Part shown: positions 1 through 10,456 of the stretch, one piece after another
How the letters are laid out: every line of letters begins with the position of its first letter
Position numbering within the stretch: position 1 is the stretch's first letter
Assembly: GCF_000425545.1 (NCBI RefSeq)
Contig: NZ_AUDQ01000005.1
Span: 1 to 64,000 of the forward strand
Length of the DNA stretch: 64,000 bases
Direction of reading: 5' to 3'
Source: Sporosarcina ureae DSM 2281
Lineage (GTDB): Bacteria > Bacillota > Bacilli > Bacillales_A > Planococcaceae
Made by a program: the position numbers and the translations under genes
The notes under the pieces: model-generated
What the model was told of the DNA's origin: nothing
Databases searched by the model: none
The model's input: the letters and a program-made list of their open reading frames with translations, nothing else

Positions 1-591
1 GGAGTTTGAGCGGATACCACGCCGCATAGAGCGCATACACGCTGGCATTGAGCGGAACAGCAGATACATAGAGCGCTCGCGGTAGGGCTTTGAGCGGATC
101 AGCAGACACATAGAGCGCTCGCGGTAGGGCATTGAGCGGATGGCGCGTGAGATAGAGCGCTTGGGAGGATGTATTGAGCGGCTCGCGGAGTTTGAGCGGA
201 TACCACGCTGCATAGAGCGCATACACGCTGGCATTGAGCGGATGGCGCGTGCGATAGAGCGCTTGGGAGGATGTATTGAGCGGCTCGCGGAGTTTGAGCG
301 GATAACACACTGCATAGAGCGCATACACGCTAACATTGAGCGGATCAGCAGACACATAGAGCACTTGCGGTAGGGCATTGAGCGGATGGCGCGTGTGATA
401 GAGCGCTTGGGAGGAGGTATTGAGCGGCTCGCGGAGTTTGAGCGGGTAACACGCCGCATAGAGCGGAACAGCAGACACATAGAACGCTCGCGGTAGGGCT
501 TTGAGCGGATAGCGCGTGCGTTAGAGCGCTTAGGGTGCCACATAGAGCGCTCGCGGATGAAGTTTGAGCGAATAACACGCCGGACAAAGCG
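1..591 (+). repeat. Array 1: 21-bp phased GAGCG repeat array (cut by window edge)
   Basis: GAGCG or a one-base variant starts at 8, 29, 50, 71, 92, 113, 134, 155, 176, 194, 215, 236, 257, 278, 296, 317, 338, 359, 380, 401, 422, 440, 461, 482, 503, 524, 545, 566 and, degenerate, 587. Spacing is 21 bp except three steps of 18 bp (176-194, 278-296, 422-440), each with the same filler. The pentamer alternates between ATA-GAGCG-C and TT-GAGCG-G contexts, giving 42-bp dimers, and the 18-bp steps mark higher-order units of 102 and 144 bp, which differ by two 21-mers. Reading frames through the array are open only because 18 and 21 are multiples of three. It lies just behind the terminator of the lipoprotein gene. 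Function unknown. Confidence 0.93.
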
Positions 592-615
592 CACACACTA
601 AAAAACCACACACAA

Positions 616-651
616 AAACGGCCCAAGCATTTAATATGCAGGGCCGTTTTT
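616..651 (-). terminator. Intrinsic terminator of the small lipoprotein gene
   Basis: An inverted repeat with arms AACGGCCC and GGGCCGTT is followed on the minus strand by a run of T. It lies 14 bp behind the stop codon of the lipoprotein gene and about 25 bp before the GAGCG array. Confidence 0.85.
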
Positions 652-664
652 ATAATGGTGGGAA

Positions 665-1069
665 TCATCGTGTTTTACGATCGCCATCGCGTAAAACGCC
701 GTCAGGAGCAGAGTCGCTACCGTTCATGTTGCCGTCCATATTGTTGTCGTCACGTGCACCATGATTTTCGTTGTTGTCATCGATGAGTTCTTCGCGTGTT
801 TTCTCGATACCTTCACGCGTGTCCTCCAGGATGCCCTCGCCGTCACCGTCCATGATCCCCTCGCCGTCGTTGTCCATGATGCCGCGGTCATCATTGTCGT
901 CAAGACCGTCGAGGTTTGGACCCATACGCTGGTTGTCGTTCGGTGTATTGTCACGTTCTACGTCTTGCATGGGCGTTTCATTGTTGTTTGGCAGTGCGCC
1001 GTCGTTCGTGTTACATGCGGTCAGAACGAGTGCAGATGCGAAAACTACGGGTAGAGCTTTTCTGATCAT
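665..1069 (-). CDS. Small acidic lipoprotein
   Basis: A 134-residue protein with an N-terminal signal peptide (Arg-Lys, then a hydrophobic stretch) ending in the lipobox LTAC, so Cys19 should be lipidated and the protein held on the outer face of the membrane. The mature part is low complexity, rich in Asp, Asn and Gly, with a repeated DGEGI motif around residues 68-82 and a short charged segment after it. The start is supported by AAAGGAGGG about 9 bases upstream of the ATG. It is monocistronic, with its own terminator. No enzymatic domain is visible and I do not recognise a family beyond the general look of small Asp/Asn-rich lipoproteins of spore formers. Function unknown. Confidence 0.75.
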   Translation of the reverse strand: MIRKALPVVFASALVLTACNTNDGALPNNNETPMQDVERDNTPNDNQRMGPNLDGLDDNDDRGIMDNDGEGIMDGDGEGILEDTREGIEKTREELIDDNNENHGARDDNNMDGNMNGSDSAPDGVLRDGDRKTR

Positions 1070-1159
1070 AAAAAAATTCCCTCCTTTTTTACAAGCTGTG
1101 AACCATACGTATTGGTATGTTCATCGATAGCTTGTGCGAAAAGGAGAGAACTATTCGTA

Positions 1160-1555
1160 TTAATTATTCGGATAGCCTGATGTGGTTTCTAATACGTTTT
1201 GAACGTATACAGCTTCCGCTTTACAGCCATAATCATAATGTGTATCGAGATTTTGTTGTAAAATTTCAATTTGCGCGATCTGTTCTTCGGTCGGAGGATC
1301 ATTGAGTATGCGGATTAATACTTCCTCCACGCGTTCTGCTAATTCTTTGTGGAACTCGGGATCTACTTTGACGTCGTCCGGAATCTTGTCGTACCAAAGC
1401 GCTTTAGTCGTTATGTATTCCCGCCAGTTCGCATAAAACTGTTCGATGTTATATTCTTCTGCTGACCAGCCGATTTCACTCATGTATTGTTCGAATGATT
1501 GAGAAATGGAACGAGTGATGCTGCTCTTTATATTTGGAGAAAGCTTTTTTAACAT
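1160..1555 (-). CDS. Conserved-looking hypothetical protein, 131 aa
   Basis: A soluble, charged, mostly helical protein without signal peptide, membrane segment or recognisable motif. An in-frame ATG exists ten codons upstream (1585) but has no ribosome-binding site; GGGAGGG lies about 11 bases before the ATG at 1555, so that start (sequence beginning MLKKLSPNIK) is preferred. Codon use and length suggest a real gene. It sits between the lipoprotein gene and fabZ, with about 80 bp to fabZ. I do not recognise the family and no function is proposed. Confidence 0.6.
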   Translation of the reverse strand: MLKKLSPNIKSSITRSISQSFEQYMSEIGWSAEEYNIEQFYANWREYITTKALWYDKIPDDVKVDPEFHKELAERVEEVLIRILNDPPTEEQIAQIEILQQNLDTHYDYGCKAEAVYVQNVLETTSGYPNN

Positions 1556-1639
1556 GCTGTAATGTACCCTCCCACTGTATGCCATATTGGCATTCCAATG
1601 ATTATTATATCAATTATTCAGTATTGCATCGTGATGTTA

Positions 1640-2074
1640 TTATTCTTGGACGGGGCCGAGTGCGAACGTAATATCTGCTTCGCATGCCACTTCGCCGTCA
1701 ACGGTTGCGATGGCTTTTCCTTTACCGATTGTTCCACGTAAGCGAACAATTTCCACTTCGAGACGTAGCGTGTCACCTGGTGTGACTTGGCGCTTGAAGC
1801 GGCAGTTATCGATGCCTGCGAAAAATGCTAGCCGGCCTTTGTTTTCTTCTTTTTTGAGTAAAGCGACTGCGCCAACTTGTGCGAGTGCTTCTACGATTAA
1901 AACACCCGGCATGACCGGATAGCCCGGGAAATGGCCGTTGAAGAAATCTTCATTGATTGAAACGTTTTTCAACCCGACTGCACGCTTGCCTTCTTCGAGT
2001 TCTTCGATGCGATCGACGAGCAAGAATGGATAGCGATGCGGGATAATTTCTTGTATTTGTTGAGCATTTAGCAT
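1640..2074 (-). CDS. fabZ: 3-hydroxyacyl-ACP dehydratase FabZ
   Basis: Dehydrates (3R)-hydroxyacyl-ACP to trans-2-enoyl-ACP in type II fatty acid synthesis in the cytoplasm. The 144-residue hot-dog fold protein carries the family signature [10 protein letters not shown] with catalytic His48, and the catalytic Glu62 in VEALAQ; length is normal for the family. The start has AAAGGAGA upstream. It sits next to the flhO-flhP-mbl block, as in Bacillus subtilis (ywpB). It follows the EpuA-like gene by about 50 bp and may be transcribed with the flagellar genes. Confidence 0.96.
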   Translation of the reverse strand: MLNAQQIQEIIPHRYPFLLVDRIEELEEGKRAVGLKNVSINEDFFNGHFPGYPVMPGVLIVEALAQVGAVALLKKEENKGRLAFFAGIDNCRFKRQVTPGDTLRLEVEIVRLRGTIGKGKAIATVDGEVACEADITFALGPVQE

Positions 2075-2127
2075 GAAATATGTCTCCTTTATTCCAGAGG
2101 ATCTGAAGAAATCAGATGTTTCTGTAC

Positions 2128-2730
2128 TTATTTACCGTTCATGATATCAAAAATATGCTGCCATGTCTCTTTTTTGAAGACATCGGCTGCTGATCCGTCG
2201 CCAATTACACTGAATCCAACCATTGTACCTGCTATAGCTGCTAAGACAAGCAATACGATGAAAATCAGCAAGCGCAACCAGATCGGTATCAAGCGCACTT
2301 GTACCCAACGCATTTCACTAACAGGTTTTGTGATTTTTTCAGAGCGCTCTTTGCGTGACCATTTCGATTTAATCTTTGTCCAGTATGTCGTGGTGGATTC
2401 TTCTGGCGCAGGTAGTTTTTTGACAGGTTCTGTTTCGACTAGTGGTGTTTCTTCTATTACCTCACCTGGAGCGTCAGGAGTTGTTTCTGGCGCTTCTGTC
2501 TCCGTTGTCGACTCAATGTCTTCTGGAATTTCTTTGTCCGCTGTGAGTGGCTCTGGCTCTGCCACCGTAACTGCCACTTCGTCCATTTCAGTTGGTACGA
2601 CCGGATCTGTTTCTGTCAATTCGATCGGATCTTCCATTTCTGCTGGTTCCGAAGTCTTTAATGGTTCAAATGGTTGTACGGGTGATAGTGGTTCTGTTAT
2701 TTTTTTGAAGTTTTTATTTTTATCAGTCAT
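2128..2730 (-). CDS. EpuA-type membrane protein (often labelled RNA polymerase subunit beta)
   Basis: A 200-residue protein in two parts. Residues 1-120 are Pro/Glu/Thr-rich and probably disordered. The C-terminal 60 residues match the EpuA family: [12 protein letters not shown], one membrane helix (about residues 150-175, ending in a VGFSVIGDG motif), then [18 protein letters not shown] at the end. Members are commonly annotated 'DNA-directed RNA polymerase subunit beta' by transfer, but nothing here resembles RpoB and I would not call it that. The family is usually next to mbl, flhOP and fabZ in Bacillales, as here. The start has GGAG 8 bases upstream. Role unknown; probably membrane- or envelope-associated. 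Confidence 0.8.
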   Translation of the reverse strand: MTDKNKNFKKITEPLSPVQPFEPLKTSEPAEMEDPIELTETDPVVPTEMDEVAVTVAEPEPLTADKEIPEDIESTTETEAPETTPDAPGEVIEETPLVETEPVKKLPAPEESTTTYWTKIKSKWSRKERSEKITKPVSEMRWVQVRLIPIWLRLLIFIVLLVLAAIAGTMVGFSVIGDGSAADVFKKETWQHIFDIMNGK

Positions 2731-2753
2731 AGTAAGTACTCCTATTGCACGCG

Positions 2754-3590
2754 TTAGCGAATGCCATTAATTAAGCCCATCATCTGGTCCGCCATGGTTA
2801 CGGAACGCGCATTGAATTGATAGGCACGTTGCGTCGAAATCAAATCCGCCATTTCTTTTTCATACTCTACGTTGGAAGTTTCGAGCGCTTGATTTTGCAA
2901 TCCAATCTGACTTCGTCCAGCACCTGTCATTTCTGTCAATAAATCATTTGCTGTCAGTCCGATTGCTGCTAGGTCTGTCGGCAAACCAAAGTTGGTTGCG
3001 GAAAGTTGAACCATTGAATCAGGCTTTTCTAGGACAGTGACACCGAGATTAAATTCCTGTGTGCCTTGTGGTGTCGTCACTTGCAATACACCATTCGGAC
3101 GAATTTGATAGTCGGTTGCTTGTCCGGAAAAGACGATTGGACGGCCTGCGCTATCCGCCACCGCGAGTCCTTCTTCATTGACTAGCGCATTGTTGCCATT
3201 TGCAGTTGGCGACAAGTAGAAATTCCCTTTACGTGAATAAATGATTTCCTCTCCGCCGTCCGTTGGCTGGATCAAATTAAAATGTTGTTTCGGTTCCGTT
3301 AGCGCAAAGTCTAGCTGGCGGTCCGTTATTTGTACAGAGCCCACTTTCCAGTTCATCTGCAAGCTGCCGAGGTGCGCGCCAGTCCCCATACGGATGCCAA
3401 AATCTGACCTGCGATCGGCTTGATCTGCTTTGTCATTTTGAATTTGCTGGAATAGTAGTTCTTGGAATGTAGCTGCCGAGGATTTATATCCATGAGTACC
3501 GACGTTCGATAAGTTGTTGCCGATCAAATCGAGACGTTGCTGCAACTGGTTCATCGTGTTGGTCGCTGTAGTCATCGTGCGGATCATCAA
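2754..3590 (-). CDS. flhP: Flagellar hook-basal body protein FlhP
   Basis: A 278-residue rod/hook-type protein of the flagellar basal body. The N-terminus has the flagellar rod signature (TMNQLQQRLDLIGNNLSNVGTHGYKSS) and the C-terminus the paired helix region (LETSNVEYEKEMADLIS, then TQRAYQFNARSV) typical of FlgF/FlgG proteins, so both ends can form the coiled-coil core. It follows flhO by 37 bp in the same operon, as in B. subtilis, where FlhO and FlhP serve as distal and proximal rod proteins. Exported by the flagellar type III system, so no signal peptide is expected or seen. Confidence 0.92.
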   Translation of the reverse strand: MMIRTMTTATNTMNQLQQRLDLIGNNLSNVGTHGYKSSAATFQELLFQQIQNDKADQADRRSDFGIRMGTGAHLGSLQMNWKVGSVQITDRQLDFALTEPKQHFNLIQPTDGGEEIIYSRKGNFYLSPTANGNNALVNEEGLAVADSAGRPIVFSGQATDYQIRPNGVLQVTTPQGTQEFNLGVTVLEKPDSMVQLSATNFGLPTDLAAIGLTANDLLTEMTGAGRSQIGLQNQALETSNVEYEKEMADLISTQRAYQFNARSVTMADQMMGLINGIR

Positions 3591-3627
3591 AGGTCACTTC
3601 CTTTTTGCATGCTTCTATATGTAGTCA

Positions 3628-4452
3628 TTAATTGACCCGTCCTACTTCATTGACCGCTTTTTCCATACTGCGATCATAAGCTTGCAGGACCTTTTGATTC
3701 GCTTCAAATGCACGGTAAGCTGTCAGCATATCCGTCATCGAGCGCGCGGCATCGACGTTGGAATCTTCAAGATAGCCTTGTTGCATCGAGTATGTGCCCC
3801 CTGTAGGTAACGCATTGCCGTCGATCGTTGTGAAGAGTCCGTTATCTTGCTTAGACAATGTATCCGGTGCGTCAGAGTAGGCAATACCTAGCGTCGCGAC
3901 TTCCGTTTCCCCTGCGAAGATTGCTCCTGAATCCGTCACGCGAATATCATCACTTGTCAGTTCGATCCGATTGCCTGCATCGTCAAGGACGTATAAGCCG
4001 GATGGATTGGTCAGGTACCCTTCTGCGTTGACAGCGAAATTACCGTTTCGTGTGTAGTATTGACCACCATTTTCACCTTCTAGCGTGAAAAACACAGTCC
4101 CTGCAACGCCTGTCTCTTCATTGACTTCCATCGGTCCATCAAGTAACGCGATATCGGTCTTCTGTTCTGTTTCACGCAACTGTCCCTGTGCGAATAAAGG
4201 CAAGGTTTCCTGCATATAAACGCCTGTCGATAGTTCGCCGACTTCGGAAAGATTTTTAAAGTTCAAGCCTTTTTCCGTCGGTACACGCATTGAATCCAAG
4301 CGGGACATCAACATGTTAGGAAATGCACGAATCGTCGACTGCTCCGCCTTATAGCCTGGCGTGTTGGCGTTCGCGATATTATTTGATAGCATTTCCGTAC
4401 GGCGTTGCTGTGCAATCATGCCTGATCCTACTGTGTAAAAACCACGAAACAT
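3628..4452 (-). CDS. flhO: Flagellar hook-basal body protein FlhO
   Basis: A 274-residue paralogue of FlhP. It has the rod-protein N-terminal signature (TEMLSNNIANANTPGYKAEQ) and a C-terminal helix with SNVDAARSMTDMLTAYRAFEANQKV. Such proteins polymerise into the flagellar rod that crosses the cell wall. The gene lies between mbl and flhP in one minus-strand operon; the order mbl-flhO-flhP is the standard Bacillus one. The rest of the flagellar genes are not in the window. Confidence 0.92.
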   Translation of the reverse strand: MFRGFYTVGSGMIAQQRRTEMLSNNIANANTPGYKAEQSTIRAFPNMLMSRLDSMRVPTEKGLNFKNLSEVGELSTGVYMQETLPLFAQGQLRETEQKTDIALLDGPMEVNEETGVAGTVFFTLEGENGGQYYTRNGNFAVNAEGYLTNPSGLYVLDDAGNRIELTSDDIRVTDSGAIFAGETEVATLGIAYSDAPDTLSKQDNGLFTTIDGNALPTGGTYSMQQGYLEDSNVDAARSMTDMLTAYRAFEANQKVLQAYDRSMEKAVNEVGRVN

Positions 4453-4526
4453 TTCATTTCACTCCTTTGCATCATGTCGAATATTCGTTGTTTTTAGTAT
4501 ACACTACTTGTAGCTTGCATGGCAGG

Positions 4527-5528
4527 TCAAATTATGCGTGTCCACGTTTTACCGATCGAGTCCATGAGCGATCCGGTGCCTTCTGCAATACAAGTGAGTG
4601 GATTTTCTGCAATGAAAACCGGAACGTTGAGATGTTCGGTTAATAAGGTATCAATTCCTGGTAGCCATGCACCGCCACCGATTAAAATGATGCCGCGCTG
4701 TGCAATATCCGCAGCGAGCTCGGGCGGTGTGCCTTCCAGTGCATCTCTTGTCGTCTCTACGATTTTACCAATCGGTAGTTGCAATGCCTGATGAATCTCT
4801 TCCGCTGTCACTTCAATCGTTTTCGGAATGCCCGTCGCAAGGTCACTACCGTGCACGTTCATTGCGTTCGGTTTTTCTCCACTCATGAGCACAAGACCAA
4901 TGCCTTTTTTCACTTGTTCTGCCGTTTTTTCACCTATATAGACATTATGTTTTTTACGTATATGTTGAATAATACATTGATCGAAATGAAGGCCGCCGAT
5001 ATTCGTTTTTTTAAACGATACGATTTCCCCCATCGAAAGCACGGATGCGTCTGTCGTGCCTGCACCCAGATCGACTATCATATTGCCTGAAGGCTTGGAT
5101 ATATCAATACCTGCACCAATCGCCGCCACTTTTGATTCTTCTTCCATAACAACTTGTTTGGCTCCCGCACCCATCAGTACTTGTCGGATCACGTTTTTTT
5201 CCACTCGCGTCGTATCCGCTTTACAGCATACCGTAATATGAGGTTTGATACGCAGGCTTTTTCCTAGCGCTTTTTCGAGGAAGTGTCTGATCAACACACG
5301 GGTCATTTCGAACTCCGCAATGTTCCCAGATTTCATTGGATGTACGATCTGGATATGTTCTGGTGCTCGACCCATCATTTGATACGCCTCTTCACCAAAA
5401 GCCACAGGTTCATCCGTACGCTTATCGATCGCAATGACAGCCGGCTCATTGATGATGAGACCGTTGTCTTTCACATATATCAATACATTGGCGGTACCTA
5501 AGTCTATTCCAATATCTTTCGAAAACAT
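4527..5528 (-). CDS. mbl: MreB-like actin homologue Mbl
   Basis: A bacterial actin that guides peptidoglycan synthesis along the side wall. The 333-residue protein begins DIGIDLGTANVLIYVKDNG (phosphate-1 loop), has DLGAGTTDASVLS (phosphate-2) and an adenosine-binding GIILIGGGAWLPGID. It heads the flhO-flhP block. In B. subtilis spoIIID lies directly upstream of mbl; here glpK and a repeat array separate the two. The MreB-family proteins form membrane-bound filaments with the elongation machinery. Length and motifs are normal. Confidence 0.95.
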   Translation of the reverse strand: MFSKDIGIDLGTANVLIYVKDNGLIINEPAVIAIDKRTDEPVAFGEEAYQMMGRAPEHIQIVHPMKSGNIAEFEMTRVLIRHFLEKALGKSLRIKPHITVCCKADTTRVEKNVIRQVLMGAGAKQVVMEEESKVAAIGAGIDISKPSGNMIVDLGAGTTDASVLSMGEIVSFKKTNIGGLHFDQCIIQHIRKKHNVYIGEKTAEQVKKGIGLVLMSGEKPNAMNVHGSDLATGIPKTIEVTAEEIHQALQLPIGKIVETTRDALEGTPPELAADIAQRGIILIGGGAWLPGIDTLLTEHLNVPVFIAENPLTCIAEGTGSLMDSIGKTWTRII

Positions 5529-5636
5529 GGTGACCTCGACTCCTTCCCCATACGTCCTGTCTGATTACACTCTTAGCTGTTCATTATATCATATTTCTAC
5601 TTTATTTGGCATTTTTCGATAGGGGTCGGCAAAACT

Positions 5637-5668
5637 AAAAGCCGCCAGCAAGTTAGCGACGGCTAGTG
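5637..5668 (-). terminator. Probable intrinsic terminator of glpK
   Basis: Imperfect inverted repeat with arms AGCCGtC and GgCGGCT directly behind the glpK stop codon, followed on the minus strand by TTTTAGTTTT. The stem has one mismatch. Confidence 0.6.
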
Positions 5669-5670
5669 AA

Positions 5671-7167
<1,497 letters not shown>

Positions 7168-7198
7168 TCATTCCTCCTGTTGGTGATGTTTGGTGTCT

Positions 7199-7227
7199 AT
7201 TATACATGTTTTTGGGGGTTTGTTGAG
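7199..7227 (-). promoter_or_regulatory. Candidate glpK promoter
   Basis: A perfect -10 TATAAT (minus strand, 7199-7204) lies about 35 bp before the glpK ATG; the position 17 bp upstream holds only a weak -35 (CTCAAC, 7222-7227). The -35 region touches the degenerate edge of the GAGCG array. Confidence 0.45.
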
Positions 7228-7232
7228 GGGTT

Positions 7233-8262
7233 GAGGGGGGTGTTCGGGCGATTGAGCGGATGAGCTGATACATAGAGCGGTTGCGGGGTTTGTATTGAGC
7301 GGTTAGCGTGGGGCATTGAGCGGTTAGCGCGAGCGATTGAGCGCTTAAGCTGACATAGAGCGCTCGCGGAGTTAGATAGAGCGGATGGCGCGGGACATAG
7401 AGTGGTTAAGCCAGGACATTGAGCGAGATTGCGCGAGCTATAGAGCGCTTTAGCCAACACACTAAGCATTCGCGGACACGCTTAGGGCATGATAGCGCGA
7501 GCGATTGAGCGCTTGAACTGACATATAGAGCGCTCGCGGAGTTGGATAGAGCGGATAGCGCAGGACATTGAGCGATTGCGGACGGGGATAGAGCGGATAG
7601 CGCAGGACATAGAGCGGTGAAGCCAGCACATTGAGCGAGATTGCGCGCGCTATAGATCGGTTTAGACAACACACTAAGCACTCGCGGACACGCTTAGGGC
7701 ATGATAGCGCGAGCGATTGAGCGCTTGAGCTGACACATAGAGCGCTCGCGGAGTTAGATAGAGCGGATTGCGCGGGACATAGAGCGGTTAAGCCAACACA
7801 TTGAGCGATTGCGGACAGGCATTGAGCGGATAGCGTGGGACATAGAGCGCTTAAGCCAGCACATTGAGCGAGATTGCGCGCGCTATAGATCGGTTTAGCC
7901 AACACACTAAGCACTCGCGGACACGCTTAGGGCATGATGACGCGAGCGATTGAGCGATTGAACTGACACATAGAGCGCTCGCGGAGTTGTATAGAGCGGA
8001 TAGCGCGGGACATAGAGCGGTGAAGCCAGCACATTGAGCGAGATTGCGCGCGCTATAGATCGGTTTAGACAACACACTAAGCACCCGCGAACACGCTTAG
8101 GGCATGATAGCGCGAGCGATTGAGCGCTTGAGCTGACACATAGAGCGCTCGCGGAGTTAGATAGAGCGGATAGCGCGCGACATAGAGCGGTTTAGCAAGC
8201 ACATAGAGCGCTCGCGGCCCCACATAGAGCGGATATCACCCAACATTGAGCGGCCCGGCCCA
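7233..8262 (+). repeat. Array 2: phased GAGCG array with 212-bp higher-order repeats
   Basis: GAGCG and one-base variants (gaggg, gagtg, gatcg) recur mostly every 21 bp, for example 7254, 7275, 7318, 7339, 7379, 7400, 7421, then 7507, 7528, 7549, 7570, 7591, 7612, 7633. The array is punctuated by a hairpin CTAAGC-N12-GCTTAG at 7462, 7674, 7907 and 8077. These intervals are 212, 233 and 170 bp, so they differ by whole numbers of 21-mers (+1, -2). Long open frames across the array have a seven-residue period and no ribosome-binding site; they are by-products of the 21-bp period. It fills the gap between the spoIIID terminator and the glpK promoter. Confidence 0.92.
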
Positions 8263-8299
8263 GTCCGCTCCACTCCAGCCCCATCACACTCAATCAAAC

Positions 8300-8335
8300 A
8301 AAAGCTATCCAGATACATTCCTCTGGATAGCTTTT
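8300..8335 (-). terminator. Intrinsic terminator of spoIIID
   Basis: Perfect inverted repeat with 13-bp arms AAAAGCTATCCAG and CTGGATAGCTTTT around a 10-base loop, 57 bp behind the spoIIID stop codon. Confidence 0.85.
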
Positions 8336-8392
8336 CACATTTTCAGGCTGCTTGTATGGGTACAGTACCTTACTGCTTCATTTTCAGTGTGG

Positions 8393-8665
8393 CTAGGCAT
8401 CTGCTTTTTGTGCTTCGGTTTCATTTTTCCATTTTTGGCGGGTGGCTTCTCCTCCGCGCAGGTGGCGGATGGATTTGTGGTAGGCCAGTATTTCTGCGAC
8501 TTTCCGTGACAAGCATGGGTCTACATTTGGTAATCGTTCGGTTAAGTCTTTGTGGACCGTGCTTTTGGAGTAGCCGGTCGCAGTGGCTAGCGCGCGCACT
8601 GTCAAGTTGGTCTCGATCAGTAGCTTGCCCAGTCGTACGCAGCGTTTTCTAATTTGCTCGTGCAC
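8393..8665 (-). CDS. spoIIID: Sporulation transcriptional regulator SpoIIID
   Basis: A 90-residue DNA-binding protein that switches mother-cell gene expression during sigma-E and sigma-K stages. It has a helix-turn-helix (VRALATATGYSKSTVHKDL, about residues 23-41), the diagnostic motif VHKDLTERLP, and the C-terminal basic region YHKSIRHLRGGEATR that gives extra DNA contacts in B. subtilis SpoIIID (93 residues). The start is a GTG with GAAAGGAAGAGG just upstream. It follows spoIIQ, separated by a terminator, and is cut off from mbl by an array and glpK. Confidence 0.97.
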   Translation of the reverse strand: MHEQIRKRCVRLGKLLIETNLTVRALATATGYSKSTVHKDLTERLPNVDPCLSRKVAEILAYHKSIRHLRGGEATRQKWKNETEAQKADA

Positions 8666-8731
8666 GCCCTCTTCCTTTCTCTATTCACTCCTTTGACTAA
8701 TGTAGTGTATGCGAACAAGTGTCAACATATG

Positions 8732-8762
8732 AAAAAAGCCATTCCGGGGGCTGGAATGGCTT
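8732..8762 (-). terminator. Intrinsic terminator of spoIIQ
   Basis: Perfect 9-bp stem AGCCATTCC/GGAATGGCT followed on the minus strand by six T, 13 bp behind the spoIIQ stop codon. Confidence 0.92.
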
Positions 8763-8774
8763 GGGTGCTACGTA

Positions 8775-9431
8775 TTAAAACGCTAGGAAATCGTGTGGGT
8801 TTACGGACACTCCATCTTGCTGGATTTCGAATTGCAAGTGGACGCCTGCTTCGGGGTTCCATTCATTCTGAGTCGTTGTGGCTAGCACTTGTCCTTGTTG
8901 GACCGTGTCGCCTTCTTTCACGACTACGCCTGTCAATGAACCGTAGACTGTTGTCTTACCATCAGCGTGTTTCAATCTAATTTCCGTGCCTTTGAATGAA
9001 TCCACGATGACCTCTTCGACTGTTCCACTCATTGCCGCAACAGCTTCGAATGGTTCTCCATCCATCGATAGAGATAGTCCTTTGCTGGTGACGTATGTCT
9101 GGTTGAATACGAGTAGTGCTTTCTCACGCACTGCTTCGTCTGCTTCTGCATCATAAAATTCTTGTAAGATGGCGACTTGATCTACTTTTGCTTCATCGAA
9201 TGGATACTTCAGTGTTTCTTTTGTTGCGTTTGTTTCTACCGTGCCGTTTTCTTTTGGCTGTTCTACTTTTGCCACTTCAGACGGGACAGAATCTTCCGTC
9301 GTCAATGCGGTGTATCCCCATACCATGCCGATGAATAAAAGCGCTACGCTCGTATAAATGGCAGGCCAGAACCAGCCGTTCTTCGTTTTCTTGTTCTCCT
9401 GAGAAGGGGCCTTTGGTTTTTCTTCTCGCAT
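8775..9431 (-). CDS. spoIIQ: Stage II sporulation protein Q (M23-like, degenerate)
   Basis: A 218-residue bitopic membrane protein: cytoplasmic basic N-terminus, one membrane helix (about residues 22-42), a Thr/Glu linker, then an M23/LytM-type domain (residues 125-218). In forespores SpoIIQ pairs across the septum with mother-cell SpoIIIAH. Zinc ligands are missing: the usual HxGxD is replaced by SKGLSLS and HLH by HLQ in VHLQFEI, so peptidase activity is unlikely, which fits a structural role. It follows spoIID by 30 bp. Start chosen at the ATG with GAGGTG upstream (9431); two alternative starts lie 2 and 3 codons further upstream. Confidence 0.85.
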   Translation of the reverse strand: MREEKPKAPSQENKKTKNGWFWPAIYTSVALLFIGMVWGYTALTTEDSVPSEVAKVEQPKENGTVETNATKETLKYPFDEAKVDQVAILQEFYDAEADEAVREKALLVFNQTYVTSKGLSLSMDGEPFEAVAAMSGTVEEVIVDSFKGTEIRLKHADGKTTVYGSLTGVVVKEGDTVQQGQVLATTTQNEWNPEAGVHLQFEIQQDGVSVNPHDFLAF

Positions 9432-9461
9432 GTTCATCACCTCACTTGCATTCTTTGCAAG

Positions 9462-10409
9462 TTACGAGGATTTTAAACATCGATCTTCAGGTAAATTTAT
9501 TTCTTGGATTTTTGTACCTGTATAATAGTGCGACAGAATTTGATCTGCGGTCCATCCTTTTTGGGCGAAAGCTTCCGCGCCGTATTGACTCATCCCGACT
9601 CCATGGCCGTAGCCAACGGTCGTAATATGGACGATTTGATTGTTGACATCATACGCAATATTGAAATCGGTAGAGGCCAAATGAAGTTTTTCACGAATTT
9701 GTCGCCCACTCGTTTCATATTGTCCAGACATAATTTTCTGGACACGTCCGGTTTGATTGCGGACGAGCTTCAGTTCACGAAATTGATTGGCATCCCAGTT
9801 GAAACCGAGTTTACGATTCCATTCAGTCAATGTTAGTTCTTGCTTGCGCTCTACAGTTGGTGCAACATCTTCTTCTCCTGGACTTTCAACGCTCTGTAAA
9901 TACTCGACCGGATTGCCGCTAAAGTTTTGCGCAGCTTCTGTTTTGCCATTAGATGTAGAGAAAAACATGGCCGATATGATTTCTTCCCCGTACACAATAA
10001 TTTGGCCTTTCGTATCTTCGGCTGCTTTGCGTACTTTCTTTTCATTGTCTTTGAACGACTTGCCCCAACGCTCTTTACGTTCGGATTCTGTGCGGTACAC
10101 TTGAGCAGAGACGTCTTTCGCAATCGGCTTCATTCCTTTGTCTGTGTTTCTTGCGGCATATGTGCGGGCAGCAATTACTTGAGCTTTCAATGCTTCGGGA
10201 TGAAAATCAGCAGGCATCTCACCCGCTACCACTCCGACGACATACTCTTCTAACGGAATCGGCTCGTCCACACCTACGACCGTGATCATCGCATCGCAGT
10301 ACTTCTCCTCTCGTTGGTCTACCAGTTTGAATTCTGGCGCTTGTCTTACAAGGATAGGAATAAAAAATAATGTGAGAATGATGAATAAAAGGAGTAGTTT
10401 TTTGTACAT
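9462..10409 (-). CDS. spoIID: Stage II sporulation protein D (lytic transglycosylase)
   Basis: A peptidoglycan glycosyl-strand cleaving enzyme of the mother cell that works with SpoIIM and SpoIIP in engulfment. The 315-residue protein has an N-terminal membrane anchor (residues 4-20) and the SpoIID domain: PLEEYVVGVVAGEMPADFHPEALKAQVIAARTYA with the catalytic Glu in the GEMP motif, then FFSTSNGKTEAAQN and the C-terminal GYGHGVGMSQYGAEAFA motif. The order murA-spoIID-spoIIQ-spoIIID is conserved in Bacillales. Confidence 0.95.
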   Translation of the reverse strand: MYKKLLLLFIILTLFFIPILVRQAPEFKLVDQREEKYCDAMITVVGVDEPIPLEEYVVGVVAGEMPADFHPEALKAQVIAARTYAARNTDKGMKPIAKDVSAQVYRTESERKERWGKSFKDNEKKVRKAAEDTKGQIIVYGEEIISAMFFSTSNGKTEAAQNFSGNPVEYLQSVESPGEEDVAPTVERKQELTLTEWNRKLGFNWDANQFRELKLVRNQTGRVQKIMSGQYETSGRQIREKLHLASTDFNIAYDVNNQIVHITTVGYGHGVGMSQYGAEAFAQKGWTADQILSHYYTGTKIQEINLPEDRCLKSS

Positions 10410-10456
10410 ACTAGACTATATGTTATGTGGAGATTGCGTATTCATTGTATCAAATG

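Noticed and set aside
2141..2770. 209-codon plus-strand frame opposite the EpuA-like gene
   Set aside because: Shadow of the Glu/Pro/Thr-rich minus-strand gene; composition is Ser/Gly low complexity and no start signal is present.
7233..8262. Long open frames (up to 150 codons) across the GAGCG arrays, on both strands
   Set aside because: They arise because the 21-bp unit is a multiple of three and lacks stop codons in some frames. They have a seven-residue period, no ribosome-binding site, and in array 3 the 212-bp unit shifts the frame at every copy.
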